Positions 54,391 to 63,255 of a DNA stretch of 64,000 bases are shown here, piece by piece. The translations under genes and the position numbers were made by a program. The first letter of the stretch is position 1. Each line of letters starts with the position of its first letter. The notes under the pieces are model-generated. The model was not told the DNA's origin. It worked only from the letters and a program-made list of their open reading frames with translations, and searched no databases. Origin of the DNA: Alphaproteobacteria bacterium (GTDB lineage Bacteria > Pseudomonadota > Alphaproteobacteria > Caulobacterales > Parvularculaceae); NCBI GenBank assembly GCA_016125425.1, contig WGLT01000020.1, positions 1 through 64,000 on the forward strand. Reading direction: 5' to 3'.

Positions 54391-55692
54391 TCATTCCGCA
54401 GCCTGCCCCTGAGCGCCGATCGGCGTCTCAGACGTCGAAGGCTTCAGCACCGATTCCGAAATCGATTTCGGCAAGGGCCGCGGCTTTTCGAGAATGCCGA
54501 GCAGCGGCAGAATTATCAGGAAGAAAGCAAAGTAATACGCCGTCGCCGCCTGAGCCATGGCGACGTAAACGCCCTCGGCCGGCTTCTGGCCGAGATAGCC
54601 GAGCAGAATGCAGTCGGCCACGAACAGCACGAACCAGAGCTGCGCGGCCGGGCGATAGCGCATCGACCGGACTTTCGACGTGTCGAGCCACGGCAGCACG
54701 AAAAGCACGGCGATCGCAGAGAACAGAACGATCACGCCGCCCAGCTTCGACGAAATGAAGAGGAAATTGAAGTTGATCGCGCGCAGCATCGCGTAGAACG
54801 GCAGGAAATACCATTCGGGCACGATCTCCGGCGGCGTCGAGAGCGGGTTGGCCGGAATGTAGTTGTCGGGATGGCCCATCGCATTCGGCGCGAAGAAGAC
54901 GAAGGCGGCCATGAGCGTCAGGAACACGACGATCGCGAAACCATCCTTGACTGTGTAGTAGGGATGGAACGGAACCGTGTCCTTCTTCGTCTTGACCTCG
55001 ACGCCCGTCGGATTGTTGTTGCCGGGAATGTGCAGCGCCCAGATGTGAAGAACGACGACGCCGGCGATCGCGAACGGCAAGAGGTAATGCAGCGAGAAGA
55101 AGCGGTTCAGGGTCGGATTGTCGATCGAGAACCCGCCGATCAGCCAGGTGCGGATGCTTTCGCCGACGACCGGGATCGCGCTGAAGAGATTGGTGATCAC
55201 CTGCGCGGCCCAATAGGACATCTGGCCCCAGGGAAGCACATAACCCATGAACGCGGTGGCCATCATCAGCAAATAGATGACGACGCCGAGGATCCACAAC
55301 ATTTCGCGCGGCTCCTTGTAAGAGCCGTAATAGAGACCGCGGAACATGTGGATATAGACAGCGAAAAAGAACATCGAAGCGCAGTTGGCGTGCACATAAC
55401 GCAACAGCCAGCCATAGTGGACGTCGCGCATGATGTATTCGAGGCTGTCGAAAGCGAGATCTTTCTGCGGCGTGTAGTGCATCGCAAGAACGATGCCCGT
55501 GATGATCTGGATCATCAGGCACACGGCGAGAATGCCGCCGAATGTCCACCAGTAATTCAGGTTCTTCGGCGTCGGAAAATCGACGAAGCTGTCATAAGCG
55601 AGACGGATGATCGGCAGCCGGCGATCCATCCATTTTTCAAAGCCGGTCGACGGCTTGTAGGTCGATTGGTGATGCATTGCGTCGTCTTGCAT
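54391..55692 (-). CDS. petB: ubiquinol-cytochrome c reductase cytochrome b
   Basis: A 433-residue cytochrome b with eight helices and the four haem-ligand histidines (in [28 protein letters not shown] split by context, and [11 protein letters not shown] with VVLHIWALH). The quinol-site motif PEWYF is present. The cytochrome b is not fused to c1, unlike in some relatives. It follows petA by 11 bases. Confidence 0.96.
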   Translation of the reverse strand: MQDDAMHHQSTYKPSTGFEKWMDRRLPIIRLAYDSFVDFPTPKNLNYWWTFGGILAVCLMIQIITGIVLAMHYTPQKDLAFDSLEYIMRDVHYGWLLRYVHANCASMFFFAVYIHMFRGLYYGSYKEPREMLWILGVVIYLLMMATAFMGYVLPWGQMSYWAAQVITNLFSAIPVVGESIRTWLIGGFSIDNPTLNRFFSLHYLLPFAIAGVVVLHIWALHIPGNNNPTGVEVKTKKDTVPFHPYYTVKDGFAIVVFLTLMAAFVFFAPNAMGHPDNYIPANPLSTPPEIVPEWYFLPFYAMLRAINFNFLFISSKLGGVIVLFSAIAVLFVLPWLDTSKVRSMRYRPAAQLWFVLFVADCILLGYLGQKPAEGVYVAMAQAATAYYFAFFLIILPLLGILEKPRPLPKSISESVLKPSTSETPIGAQGQAAE

Positions 55693-55703
55693 GGCCCCGC
55701 CCC

Positions 55704-56297
55704 TTAGCCGATCCGAATCGACGTGTCGGTGAGAAATTTATAAGTCGGGATGAAAAGGTTCTCCGGCGCCGGCCCTTTGCGGATGCGTCCCGAGACGTCG
55801 TATTGCGAGCCGTGGCACGGGCAGAACCATCCGTCGTAATCGCCGCGGTTCTCGCCCTGCGCCGTGCCGAGCGGCACGCAGCCGAGATGCGTGCAGATGC
55901 CGACGACGAGCAGCCATTCGGGCTTGATCCGGCGGTTCTTGTCTTCGGCGTCCGCTTTCGCCGGCAGATTGGCGTTCCGGGCGAGCGGATCCTTGAGAGC
56001 GCTCAGCGGGACGGCCTCCGCCTCGGCGATCTCTTCTTTCGTTCTGTGGCGAATGAAGACCGGCTTTCCTTGCCAGACGACTTTCACGGCCTGGCCGACC
56101 GGAATCGCCGACAGGTCCACTTCCTTGGTCGACAGGGCGAGGACGGTCGCGTCCGGATTCATCTGGCTCACCAGCGGCACCAGGACCCCCACCGAACCGA
56201 CCGTCGCCATCGCGACGCTGAAGATATGGATGAAGTCGCGCCGCGTCGGCTCGCCGCCAGCCATATTTCCATCATGGGAGTCGCTCATCGCGCTCAT
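55704..56297 (-). CDS. petA: ubiquinol-cytochrome c reductase Rieske iron-sulfur subunit
   Basis: A 197-residue Rieske protein with an N-terminal membrane anchor ([19 protein letters not shown]) after TRRDF, a Tat-type signal kept as anchor. The [2Fe-2S] motifs are CTHLGC and CPCHGS. It is the first gene of the bc1 operon and diverges from trmL, so its promoter lies in the 155 bases between them. Confidence 0.96.
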   Translation of the reverse strand: MSAMSDSHDGNMAGGEPTRRDFIHIFSVAMATVGSVGVLVPLVSQMNPDATVLALSTKEVDLSAIPVGQAVKVVWQGKPVFIRHRTKEEIAEAEAVPLSALKDPLARNANLPAKADAEDKNRRIKPEWLLVVGICTHLGCVPLGTAQGENRGDYDGWFCPCHGSQYDVSGRIRKGPAPENLFIPTYKFLTDTSIRIG

Positions 56298-56452
56298 CGC
56301 CTGCCCCGTCCGTTTTTGCCCTAACAGAACGCCTCAGTTTGCCGGGCGTCTCTGGCACGCCTTATGACTCATGTCCAGCGCCGGACGGAGTGCGGCCTAG
56401 AGTCGCGAAGGCAAACGCCGATTCCCGGCATTTGCTGAGGAGTTTCAGACAT

Positions 56453-56911
56453 ATGCGAGTCGCCCTCTTTCAACCCGACATACCCCAGAATGTCGGAGCG
56501 GTGATGCGAATCGCCGCTTGTTTCGGAGCCGGGCTGGACGTGATCGGTCCGTGCGGCTTCCCGCTCGATTCGCGCGAGGTGCGGCGCGTGGCCATGGACT
56601 ACCGCCTGCTGGCGCCGCCCGCGCTCCATGCGAGCTGGGCCGGTTTCCTCGAGGCGGCGCGGCCGGCCGGTCGGCTGGTCCTGCTGACAACCAAGGGCGA
56701 TGAACGCCTCTGGGACTTCCGGTTCGCCGAAAGTGACACCGTCTTGATGGGCCGGGAAAGCGCCGGCGTCCCGCCCGAAGTCCATGAAAATGTCGACGCG
56801 CGCCTCGCCATTCCGCTCGCCGACGGCGCGCGCTCTCTCAATGTCGCGGTCGCAGCGGCGGTCGCGCTGGCGGAGGCGAGACGGCAGGTCGGCTGGGGGC
56901 GGAGCGCTTGA
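56453..56911 (+). CDS. trmL: tRNA (cytidine(34)-2'-O)-methyltransferase
   Basis: A 152-residue minimal SPOUT methyltransferase that modifies the wobble base of certain tRNA-Leu species. It has NVGAVMRIAACFG, MGRESAGVPPEV and the SAM-knot motif PLADGARSLNVAVAAAVAL. The start at 56453 gives the usual length; GAGGAG lies upstream. hemF follows on the same strand. Confidence 0.93.
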   Translation: MRVALFQPDIPQNVGAVMRIAACFGAGLDVIGPCGFPLDSREVRRVAMDYRLLAPPALHASWAGFLEAARPAGRLVLLTTKGDERLWDFRFAESDTVLMGRESAGVPPEVHENVDARLAIPLADGARSLNVAVAAAVALAEARRQVGWGRSA

Positions 56912-56971
56912 TCTCGGCCGGCGCGGCTGCGAGAGGGATACGTCCGGCGAGACGGCCGAAACGGGTGAGCC

Positions 56972-57847
56972 ATGAAATCGGATGCGGAGAAAAAAGACGC
57001 GGCGAAAGCCTGGTTCGAAGCCCTGCAGGCGCGGCTCTGCGCCGCTTTCGAAGCGCTCGAAAACGCGGCCGGCGCCCTTTACGCCGATATGCCGGCGGGC
57101 CGGTTCGAACGCACACCGTGGCGGCGCGGGGCGGCCGGCGCCGATGAAGGCGGCGGCGTGATGGCGATCATGCGCGGGCGCGTTTTCGAGAAAGTCGGCG
57201 TCCACGTCTCCACCGTCTATGGCGAATTTTCAGATGAGTTCCGCAAACAGATTCCGGGCGCTGAACATGATCCGCGTTTCTGGGCGTCCGGCGTCTCGCT
57301 CATCGCGCATACGCGCAATCCGCATGCGCCCGCCGCGCACATGAATACGCGCATGATCGCGACGACGAAGACCTGGTTCGGCGGCGGCGGCGATCTCAAT
57401 CCCATGCTCGATCGCTATCGCGATGATCGCCATCCCGACACGCTCGCCTTTCATGCGGCGATGCAGGCGGCGTGCGACCGACATGATGCGAATTATTATC
57501 CGCGCTACAAAAAATGGTGCGACGACTATTTCTATCTGCCGCATCGCAAGGAGCCGCGCGGCGTCGGCGGCATATTTTTCGACCGGCACGATACAGGCGA
57601 CTGGAGCGCGGATTTCGCCTTCACGCGCGAGGTCGGCGAAGCGTTTCTCGACATTTATCCGCGTCTTGTCGGCGAGCGCATGAATACGCCCTGGACGCCC
57701 GAAGACCGCGAAGAGCAATTGATCCGCCGGGGACGCTACGCCGAGTTCAATCTGCTCTACGACCGCGGCACGCAATTCGGGCTGAAAACCGGCGGCAATG
57801 TCGACGCCATCCTTTCGTCGATGCCGCCCGAAGCGAAATGGCCATAA
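56972..57847 (+). CDS. hemF: oxygen-dependent coproporphyrinogen III oxidase
   Basis: A 291-residue HemF that decarboxylates coproporphyrinogen III to protoporphyrinogen IX, using oxygen, in haem synthesis. Family segments are [38 protein letters not shown] and [16 protein letters not shown]. Haem supply suits the many cytochromes here. It is followed by a terminator. Confidence 0.95.
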   Translation: MKSDAEKKDAAKAWFEALQARLCAAFEALENAAGALYADMPAGRFERTPWRRGAAGADEGGGVMAIMRGRVFEKVGVHVSTVYGEFSDEFRKQIPGAEHDPRFWASGVSLIAHTRNPHAPAAHMNTRMIATTKTWFGGGGDLNPMLDRYRDDRHPDTLAFHAAMQAACDRHDANYYPRYKKWCDDYFYLPHRKEPRGVGGIFFDRHDTGDWSADFAFTREVGEAFLDIYPRLVGERMNTPWTPEDREEQLIRRGRYAEFNLLYDRGTQFGLKTGGNVDAILSSMPPEAKWP

Positions 57848-57848
57848 G

Positions 57849-57876
57849 AAAAACGCGCTCCCCCGGGGAGCGCGTT
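57849..57876. terminator. bidirectional terminator after hemF
   Basis: AACGCGCTCCCC and GGGGAGCGCGTT form a 12-base stem. On the minus strand five T follow (AAAAA on plus), ending the convergent membrane protein gene; on the plus strand a weaker T-rich stretch follows hemF. Confidence 0.88.
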
Positions 57877-57901
57877 TCCGTTTCCTCCCAATGGAAACCT
57901 T

Positions 57902-58372
57902 TTATCTTCCGCCCCGCACGCCGTGCAGTCCGGAAATCAAAGTCAACAGGCCGCCGCCTCCGGCGAGATAGGCGCCCCATTGCACCGCATCGGCGGAATC
58001 GTGCTTTGATCCGCCTATGGTCGTCAATATGAAATAGCCCACTGCGGCGACGACGACGATCCCTGCGAGAGTCGTGATGAAGCTGACAAGCCTGCCGATG
58101 AAAGGCAGCATGCCGAGCACCCCGAGCGCCGCCGCGACGCCGGACACGAAGAGCGCGGCGAAAATCGCCTTGCCCTTGAGTTTGCCCTGCGGCTCGCAGT
58201 CGCCCTTGAGCGAAAAATTGCCGTTCTTCCAGCAGTTCAGCGTGTCCTTAACGTAGTCCAGGCCCGTTACGCTGACATCCTTGTCGATGCCTGCGACCTT
58301 CTGTTGCGCGCCGTATATCGGCGCGAACAGGATCGCAGCGATCACCGCCAAAGGAAGAAGAATTCGGATCAT
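57902..58372 (-). CDS. hypothetical membrane protein
   Basis: A 156-residue protein with an N-terminal signal or helix, a periplasmic segment with two cysteines (LNCWKNGNFSLKGDC) and three further helices. I do not recognise a family. It is isolated between the hemF terminator and the polysaccharide operon. Confidence 0.7.
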   Translation of the reverse strand: MIRILLPLAVIAAILFAPIYGAQQKVAGIDKDVSVTGLDYVKDTLNCWKNGNFSLKGDCEPQGKLKGKAIFAALFVSGVAAALGVLGMLPFIGRLVSFITTLAGIVVVAAVGYFILTTIGGSKHDSADAVQWGAYLAGGGGLLTLISGLHGVRGGR

Positions 58373-58502
58373 GACCGCTCCCCGTTTACCCCTCGACTGA
58401 CGGCGCTCACCTTAACCTTTCACCCTGTTAATGCCAAGCGACCGAAAATTCCAAGGCTGGCCGGCGAATTCGCAGAAAACGCCATAACCAAACCGGAATC
58501 CC

Positions 58503-58533
58503 GGGCCGCGCGTTCTCGAAGGGAGCGCGGCCC
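58503..58533 (-). terminator. hairpin after the polysaccharide operon
   Basis: On the minus strand GGGCCGCGC and GCGCGGCCC form a perfect nine-base stem about 50 bases after the glycosyltransferase stop. No T-run follows, so termination is only probable. It implies that the glycosyltransferase is the last gene of its operon. Confidence 0.5.
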
Positions 58534-58584
58534 TGCGAAAACCCGCGACCGAATTGCAGGCGCAGGCAAGAACGGCGCGGTCGG

Positions 58585-59796
58585 CTAGAGAACGCCGAAC
58601 GCCTCCAGCGTCCGGTCGAGAACGGCAAGCTGGGCGGACCATTCGAAGTCCCGCAGGATGCGCGCGCGCGCCGCCGCGCCGAGCGTCTGGCCCGCGGCGG
58701 GCTCGGCGATCAGCCGGCAGACCTCTTGCGCAAATTCGGCCGGGTCGTCGCGGATGATGATCTCGCGTCCGTCGACGGCGCCGACGCCGGCGTTCGCCGC
58801 CGATGTCGCCACGATCGGACGGGCCGTCGCCATCGCCTCGAGAACCTTGTTCTGAACGCCCCGGGCGACGCGCAGCGGCGCCGCGACGACACGCGCCTGC
58901 TGAAGATAGGGCCGCACGTCGTCGACGCGGCCCGTTACGCAAACGCCCGCAATTCCATCCAGCGCGCGAACCGGGGCCGCCGGATTGGACCCGACAATCG
59001 CAAATCGCGCGGACGGGAGGCGCTCCCGCACGCCGGGCCAGACAGCGCGAACGAACCAAAGCACGGCGTCGACATTGGCCGCATAATCCATCGCGCCGAC
59101 GAACACGACATCCGCGGCGCAACCGTCGGCGAGCGGCGCGGCCGCCGGCGCAAAGTAGGCGGCGTCGACGCCATTGCGCAAAACGCGCGCGGCGCGCTCG
59201 ATCCCCGGCCTGGCGTTGAGAATCGCCGCCTCGGCCTCGCTGACAGCGAAAGTCGCCTCGGCCCAATTGAGGATATCCGTCTCCGCCCGCGCGAGCCGAT
59301 CGGCTTCGCGCGCATAGAGCCGGCGCGAAAGCGGATTTGTTCCGTTCAGGGAATATGCGCGCCATTTCTCCGAGTCGGCGTCGCAAAGATCGACGAAACG
59401 GGGCCGGCCGCCGGCGGGCGCGGCGATATAGGGCGCGACCGAAGAGGAAAAGGCGAATTCCGCCGCGAGAGTCCGCCGCCTCATTTCGCGCACATGCCTC
59501 GCCATTCGCACGTCGCGATAATAGCCGAAGCTGAAGGGCTCTGCGCCCAGCAAGGAAAGCCCGGCTCCGACGCGGGCGGCGATTTTTTTCAGCGGAACGA
59601 GTCGAACCGTCTCGCAAACCTTTTGCAGATGCGCTTCATGCGCCAGATCGGCCGGGTCGTCGACAAAGGCGGCGAGATGCACGCGAAAACGCTGCGCAAG
59701 ATGCTCGACAAGCCTCCAGGAGCGGATCTTGTCGCCCTTGTCCGGCGGATACGGAATCCGATGCGCCAGAAAGAGAATTTCCCGCTGGGCGCTCAT
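58585..59796 (-). CDS. glycosyltransferase of the XrtA/PEP-CTERM system (TIGR03087 type)
   Basis: A 403-residue GT-B glycosyltransferase. The N-terminal signature EILFLAHRIPYPPDKGDKIR is characteristic of the sugar transferases found in XrtA/EpsH-type exosortase loci (TIGR03087). The C-terminal nucleotide-sugar region includes GRVDDVRPYL and RGVQNKVLEAMA. It would add a sugar to an exopolysaccharide intermediate on the cytoplasmic side. The ATG at 59796 overlaps the FemAB-like gene (ATGA). The exosortase gene, often next in such loci, is not downstream here. Confidence 0.9.
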   Translation of the reverse strand: MSAQREILFLAHRIPYPPDKGDKIRSWRLVEHLAQRFRVHLAAFVDDPADLAHEAHLQKVCETVRLVPLKKIAARVGAGLSLLGAEPFSFGYYRDVRMARHVREMRRRTLAAEFAFSSSVAPYIAAPAGGRPRFVDLCDADSEKWRAYSLNGTNPLSRRLYAREADRLARAETDILNWAEATFAVSEAEAAILNARPGIERAARVLRNGVDAAYFAPAAAPLADGCAADVVFVGAMDYAANVDAVLWFVRAVWPGVRERLPSARFAIVGSNPAAPVRALDGIAGVCVTGRVDDVRPYLQQARVVAAPLRVARGVQNKVLEAMATARPIVATSAANAGVGAVDGREIIIRDDPAEFAQEVCRLIAEPAAGQTLGAAARARILRDFEWSAQLAVLDRTLEAFGVL

Positions 59797-60845
59797 GCAA
59801 GATGGCGCGCCAGCATGGGGCCGGCGGCGTTGGCGACCGCCAGCGGCAGCCGCCGCCACGCGGCCGAAGCGAGCGCGAATTTCGGATTCTGCGGATTAAC
59901 GTTCGGGCTCGCGCGCGCGCCCAAGAGCGCATATTGATATTCGAGCGGCTTCGGCTCGAATCCCCAGTGACATTTGTAATCGAAAGAGCCGGTTCCGTAT
60001 TTGCTGCGGCCGAAATCGAAGGTCTTGAGGCCCTGCGCATGACCGTCGCGCATTTTGAGCCAGATCGCGAGGTCGAAAGCGCGACTCCCGCGCGCTTGGC
60101 GCGTCGCGCCGAAATAATAGGGCATCACCCGGTCGCGAAAGGTGAAAGACAACAAGGCGAGCACCGGCGCATCCGGCGTGCGAATGACAAGAATGTCGGC
60201 GCGGTCGGGAAATTCGTCCGCCAGAGCGCGCGCGAATTTTCGCGGAAAAACCGGCGTGCCATGCTCGCGCAGCGCGCAAGCGTAAAGGTCGTAGAAAACA
60301 TCGACATCGCCGCGACGGTCGACCGCAAGATCGCCGCCGGACAAGGCGGCGAGCGCTTTCCGCAATTCCGCGCGCCGGCGCCGCGGAATGGCGGCGAACT
60401 CGGCGTCCTCCCCGACCGCGAGGGGCCGCTCGAATGTCGCGTAGACGCTATCCTTGACCGCCCAGCCCTCGATCGCTGCGCGCGCCGAACGCAGCTCGAC
60501 ATAACCGGCGCCGCAGCGCCGTCCTTCTTCAAGCGCGGCCTGCGCGAGGAAAAGCGCTGTCGCGGGATCATCCGCGAGAACGCCGCCCCCCACCGTGAAC
60601 GCGGTGGAAATGAGGTTGCGCCCGAGCAGCGGGCTCCTCACGTCGATCAGCGGCAGAACGCCCGCGATTTCGCCGCCGCGCATCGCCGCGAGATAGCAGC
60701 CCCTGTAGCCGTAGCATTTCTCGATCACGCGCCGCCAGCCGAAGAGATGAAAGAAGGTTGCGGCCGGCGCGCGCCCGACATAGGCGTCCCAGTCGGCGGC
60801 GGCCTCCTCGCCCGCCCGGACGAGATGCAAGCCGCCGCCGCTCAT
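59793..60845 (-). CDS. FemAB-like protein of the XrtA/PEP-CTERM system (TIGR03019 type)
   Basis: A 350-residue GNAT/FemAB-fold protein. The start with ATFFHLFGWRRVIEKCYGY and the C-terminal FDFGRSKYGTGSFDYKCHWG are typical of the PEP-CTERM locus subfamily. FemAB relatives transfer aminoacyl groups to peptidoglycan; here the target is unknown and may be the polysaccharide. Four-base overlaps on both sides show tight coupling. Confidence 0.9.
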   Translation of the reverse strand: MSGGGLHLVRAGEEAAADWDAYVGRAPAATFFHLFGWRRVIEKCYGYRGCYLAAMRGGEIAGVLPLIDVRSPLLGRNLISTAFTVGGGVLADDPATALFLAQAALEEGRRCGAGYVELRSARAAIEGWAVKDSVYATFERPLAVGEDAEFAAIPRRRRAELRKALAALSGGDLAVDRRGDVDVFYDLYACALREHGTPVFPRKFARALADEFPDRADILVIRTPDAPVLALLSFTFRDRVMPYYFGATRQARGSRAFDLAIWLKMRDGHAQGLKTFDFGRSKYGTGSFDYKCHWGFEPKPLEYQYALLGARASPNVNPQNPKFALASAAWRRLPLAVANAAGPMLARHLA

Positions 60846-61744
60846 GCGGCCGCCCGGAGGGCGCCTGTCGCGAGCGCCCGATCAATCCGCCCCCAAACAA
60901 AGTCTTCAAGCAGCCGCTCCAGTTTCCGCTCCGCGCCCGCAAGATTGAAATAGTGCCGCATGCGCGACTTCAGCGGGGCCGACCGGATGCGCGGCTGCGC
61001 GGGGTCGATCTCCCAGGGATGGAAATAGAAAATCGCCGGCCCGCCGAGATCGCGCGTCGCGCGGGTGAGGAGCGCCCGGCTCGCCCGATAAGGCGCCGCG
61101 CGAAACCATCCGCCCCCGGCGCAGCTCACCCGCCGCCCGAAGAACTCGCAGGTGGCGACCGGCGCCTCGATAAAGCCCGCTCCCTTGATCGGAAAATGCG
61201 GCGCGCGCGGGCCGCGCGGATCGCCATAGTGGTCATGCGCGATCGGATGGGCGCTTGAGGAATAGAGATAGCCGAGCGAAGCCAGTATTTCATACGCCCA
61301 GGGCGAGCGCCGGTCGATCGAAAACCCAGGCGCGCGATAGCCGATCACCGGCGCGCCGGAAAGATCTTCCAGCAGCGCTTTGGCGCGCCGTGCGTCCTCC
61401 CGGAAGGCGCCCGGCGACTGATCGAACACCTTGGCGTGGCCGTAGCCATGGCTCGCGACTTCATGCCCGCGCGATGCGATCTCGCGAACGAGCCAGGGCG
61501 CGCGTTCGGCGACCCAGCCCAGAACAAAGAAAGTGCCTTTTGCGCCATGCCTGTCGAACAGCTCCAGAACGCGTTGCGTGGATTCGCCGACCCGCAAGGG
61601 AAATCCGTCCCAACTGTCCGGGGAGATCACAGATGAAAACGCCCAGACCTGGAAATAATCTTCGACGTCGACCGACATGGCGAAGGACGCCGCTGCGTCG
61701 CCTGAAAGTTCCGGCGCGTCTTTATAGGGGATGAAAGCCGTCAT
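60842..61744 (-). CDS. polysaccharide deacetylase of the XrtA/PEP-CTERM system (TIGR03006 type)
   Basis: A 300-residue NodB-type deacetylase with the metal and catalytic residues SVDVEDYFQVW (Asp/Glu) and ASHGYGHA (His-x3-His), plus the YRAPGFS motif and a DUF3473 tail with FYFHPWEIDP. It removes acetyl groups from the exopolysaccharide. It lies nine bases behind the ATPase gene and overlaps the FemAB-like gene. Confidence 0.92.
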   Translation of the reverse strand: MTAFIPYKDAPELSGDAAASFAMSVDVEDYFQVWAFSSVISPDSWDGFPLRVGESTQRVLELFDRHGAKGTFFVLGWVAERAPWLVREIASRGHEVASHGYGHAKVFDQSPGAFREDARRAKALLEDLSGAPVIGYRAPGFSIDRRSPWAYEILASLGYLYSSSAHPIAHDHYGDPRGPRAPHFPIKGAGFIEAPVATCEFFGRRVSCAGGGWFRAAPYRASRALLTRATRDLGGPAIFYFHPWEIDPAQPRIRSAPLKSRMRHYFNLAGAERKLERLLEDFVWGRIDRALATGALRAAA

Positions 61745-61753
61745 GGCCCGCTT

Positions 61754-63253
61754 TCACCGCGTCTTGTCGCGGAGCTCCTGCAACAGAGTCTCGGCGCGCG
61801 ACAGTCCCGCCGTAATCGCGTCGCATCGCTCCCGGCGGCGCGCTCTCCGCGATTCCAGCGACCGGCGCAGCCGGTCGGCGTTTGTATGGGCGACCTTCAG
61901 CTCCTCGCGCGTCTCAATGATCGCTTTCGCAACGATCTGGCGCCAATGTCTGCCCGCCATGTCGGACGCAGCCGCGCCTGTCTCCTCGCCCGCCGCCGCC
62001 GTCTTCTTGCGCGCCGCGCCCGCGGCGGAAGCGGCCGCGATCGCATTGGCGACGTCAATAAGGGTGGCCGGCGTGCGGGGCTGCGCATTGGCGAGCGCCT
62101 CTTCCGCCGCGCGCTGAGCGCGCAAGCGATCGAATACGCTGGCCGGGGCCGCCGTCGCATTCTCCGCGTCCGCTTCTGCGCGGACCTCGCCCGCCTCTTG
62201 CGCCTGATCGCCGCCCGGTTTCCGAACAGCGCCGAAGGGAATGACGACCGGCGATTTTTGCGGCGCCGGCGCTTTTCGCGCGCCCGGACCGGCGCTCCGG
62301 CGCGCGCCGGCCCCCTCGCCGCCCGCCGCGCGGCTAAGCGCCTGGACGTCTTCGCGCGCGGCTTCGCTTTCGTCGGCCTCACGCTTTTCGGTCTTGGGCT
62401 CCCGCTGCGATTCCAGACTCTCCCGGTCTTCCGCGCGTTCGAGAGTCTCTGATTTCAAATCGCTTTCGACCGTCTCCACTACGCGGACATCGATCGCATG
62501 CAGCTTCTCGATCGCGCAGTAGAGAAGGATGCGATTGCACAGCTTGTTGATTTTACGCGGCACGCCGCCCGTCGCGCGGAAAATCGCCGCGAAGGCGTCG
62601 TCGGAAATGACCGGATCATTGTTCCAGCCGACAAGCGTCAGCCGATGACGGATATAGTCGGTCGTCTCTTCAAGCCCCAGGGGCTCAAGATGGTAGCTCG
62701 CGATCACCCGCTGACGCAGTTGCTCCATGTCGGGCTTGGCGAGAATATCGCGGAATTCCGGCTGTCCGACGAGAAACACCTGAAACAGCGGCGTGCCGTC
62801 ATAATCCATATTCGACAGCATGCGCAGCTCTTCGATCGTCTTCACGGGAAGGTTTTGCGCTTCGTCGACGATGAGCAAGACGCGCCGGCCGCGATTCATC
62901 TGGTCGAACAGAAAGTCCTCGAAGGCTTCGATCTCCGCGCTCTTTCCCTGTCCTGACGGCTCGATCCGGAAGGCGGACAAAACATGCGAGAGCAGAGCGG
63001 ACGGCTCGAGATTCGCCGTGAGAAGGTGCGCCGCGACGACATTGGAGCGGTCAAGCTGATCGATCAGATGGCCGATCAGGATCGACTTGCCGGCGCCGAT
63101 TTCGCCGGTGATGACAATGAATCCTTCCGCCTGCCTCAGACCGTAATGCAGATACGCCATCGCCTTGTTGTGGCTGCGGCTTCCGAAAAAGAATTTCGGA
63201 TCCGGATTCAGCCGGAAAGGCGCGGCGTTGAAACGGAAGAACTCTTCATACAT
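61754..63253 (-). CDS. ExeA-like AAA ATPase of the XrtA/PEP-CTERM system (TIGR03015 type)
   Basis: A 499-residue protein whose first ~270 residues form an AAA ATPase with Walker A GEIGAGKS and Walker B LLIVDEAQNL, beginning MYEEFFRFNAAPFRLNPDP as in this subfamily. The C-terminal ~230 residues are an unusual acidic/Ala-rich extension with a predicted coiled coil (RREELKVAHTNADRLRRS-like). Its role in export or assembly of the polysaccharide is inferred from the locus. Confidence 0.9.
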   Translation of the reverse strand: MYEEFFRFNAAPFRLNPDPKFFFGSRSHNKAMAYLHYGLRQAEGFIVITGEIGAGKSILIGHLIDQLDRSNVVAAHLLTANLEPSALLSHVLSAFRIEPSGQGKSAEIEAFEDFLFDQMNRGRRVLLIVDEAQNLPVKTIEELRMLSNMDYDGTPLFQVFLVGQPEFRDILAKPDMEQLRQRVIASYHLEPLGLEETTDYIRHRLTLVGWNNDPVISDDAFAAIFRATGGVPRKINKLCNRILLYCAIEKLHAIDVRVVETVESDLKSETLERAEDRESLESQREPKTEKREADESEAAREDVQALSRAAGGEGAGARRSAGPGARKAPAPQKSPVVIPFGAVRKPGGDQAQEAGEVRAEADAENATAAPASVFDRLRAQRAAEEALANAQPRTPATLIDVANAIAAASAAGAARKKTAAAGEETGAAASDMAGRHWRQIVAKAIIETREELKVAHTNADRLRRSLESRRARRRERCDAITAGLSRAETLLQELRDKTR

Positions 63254-63255
63254 CG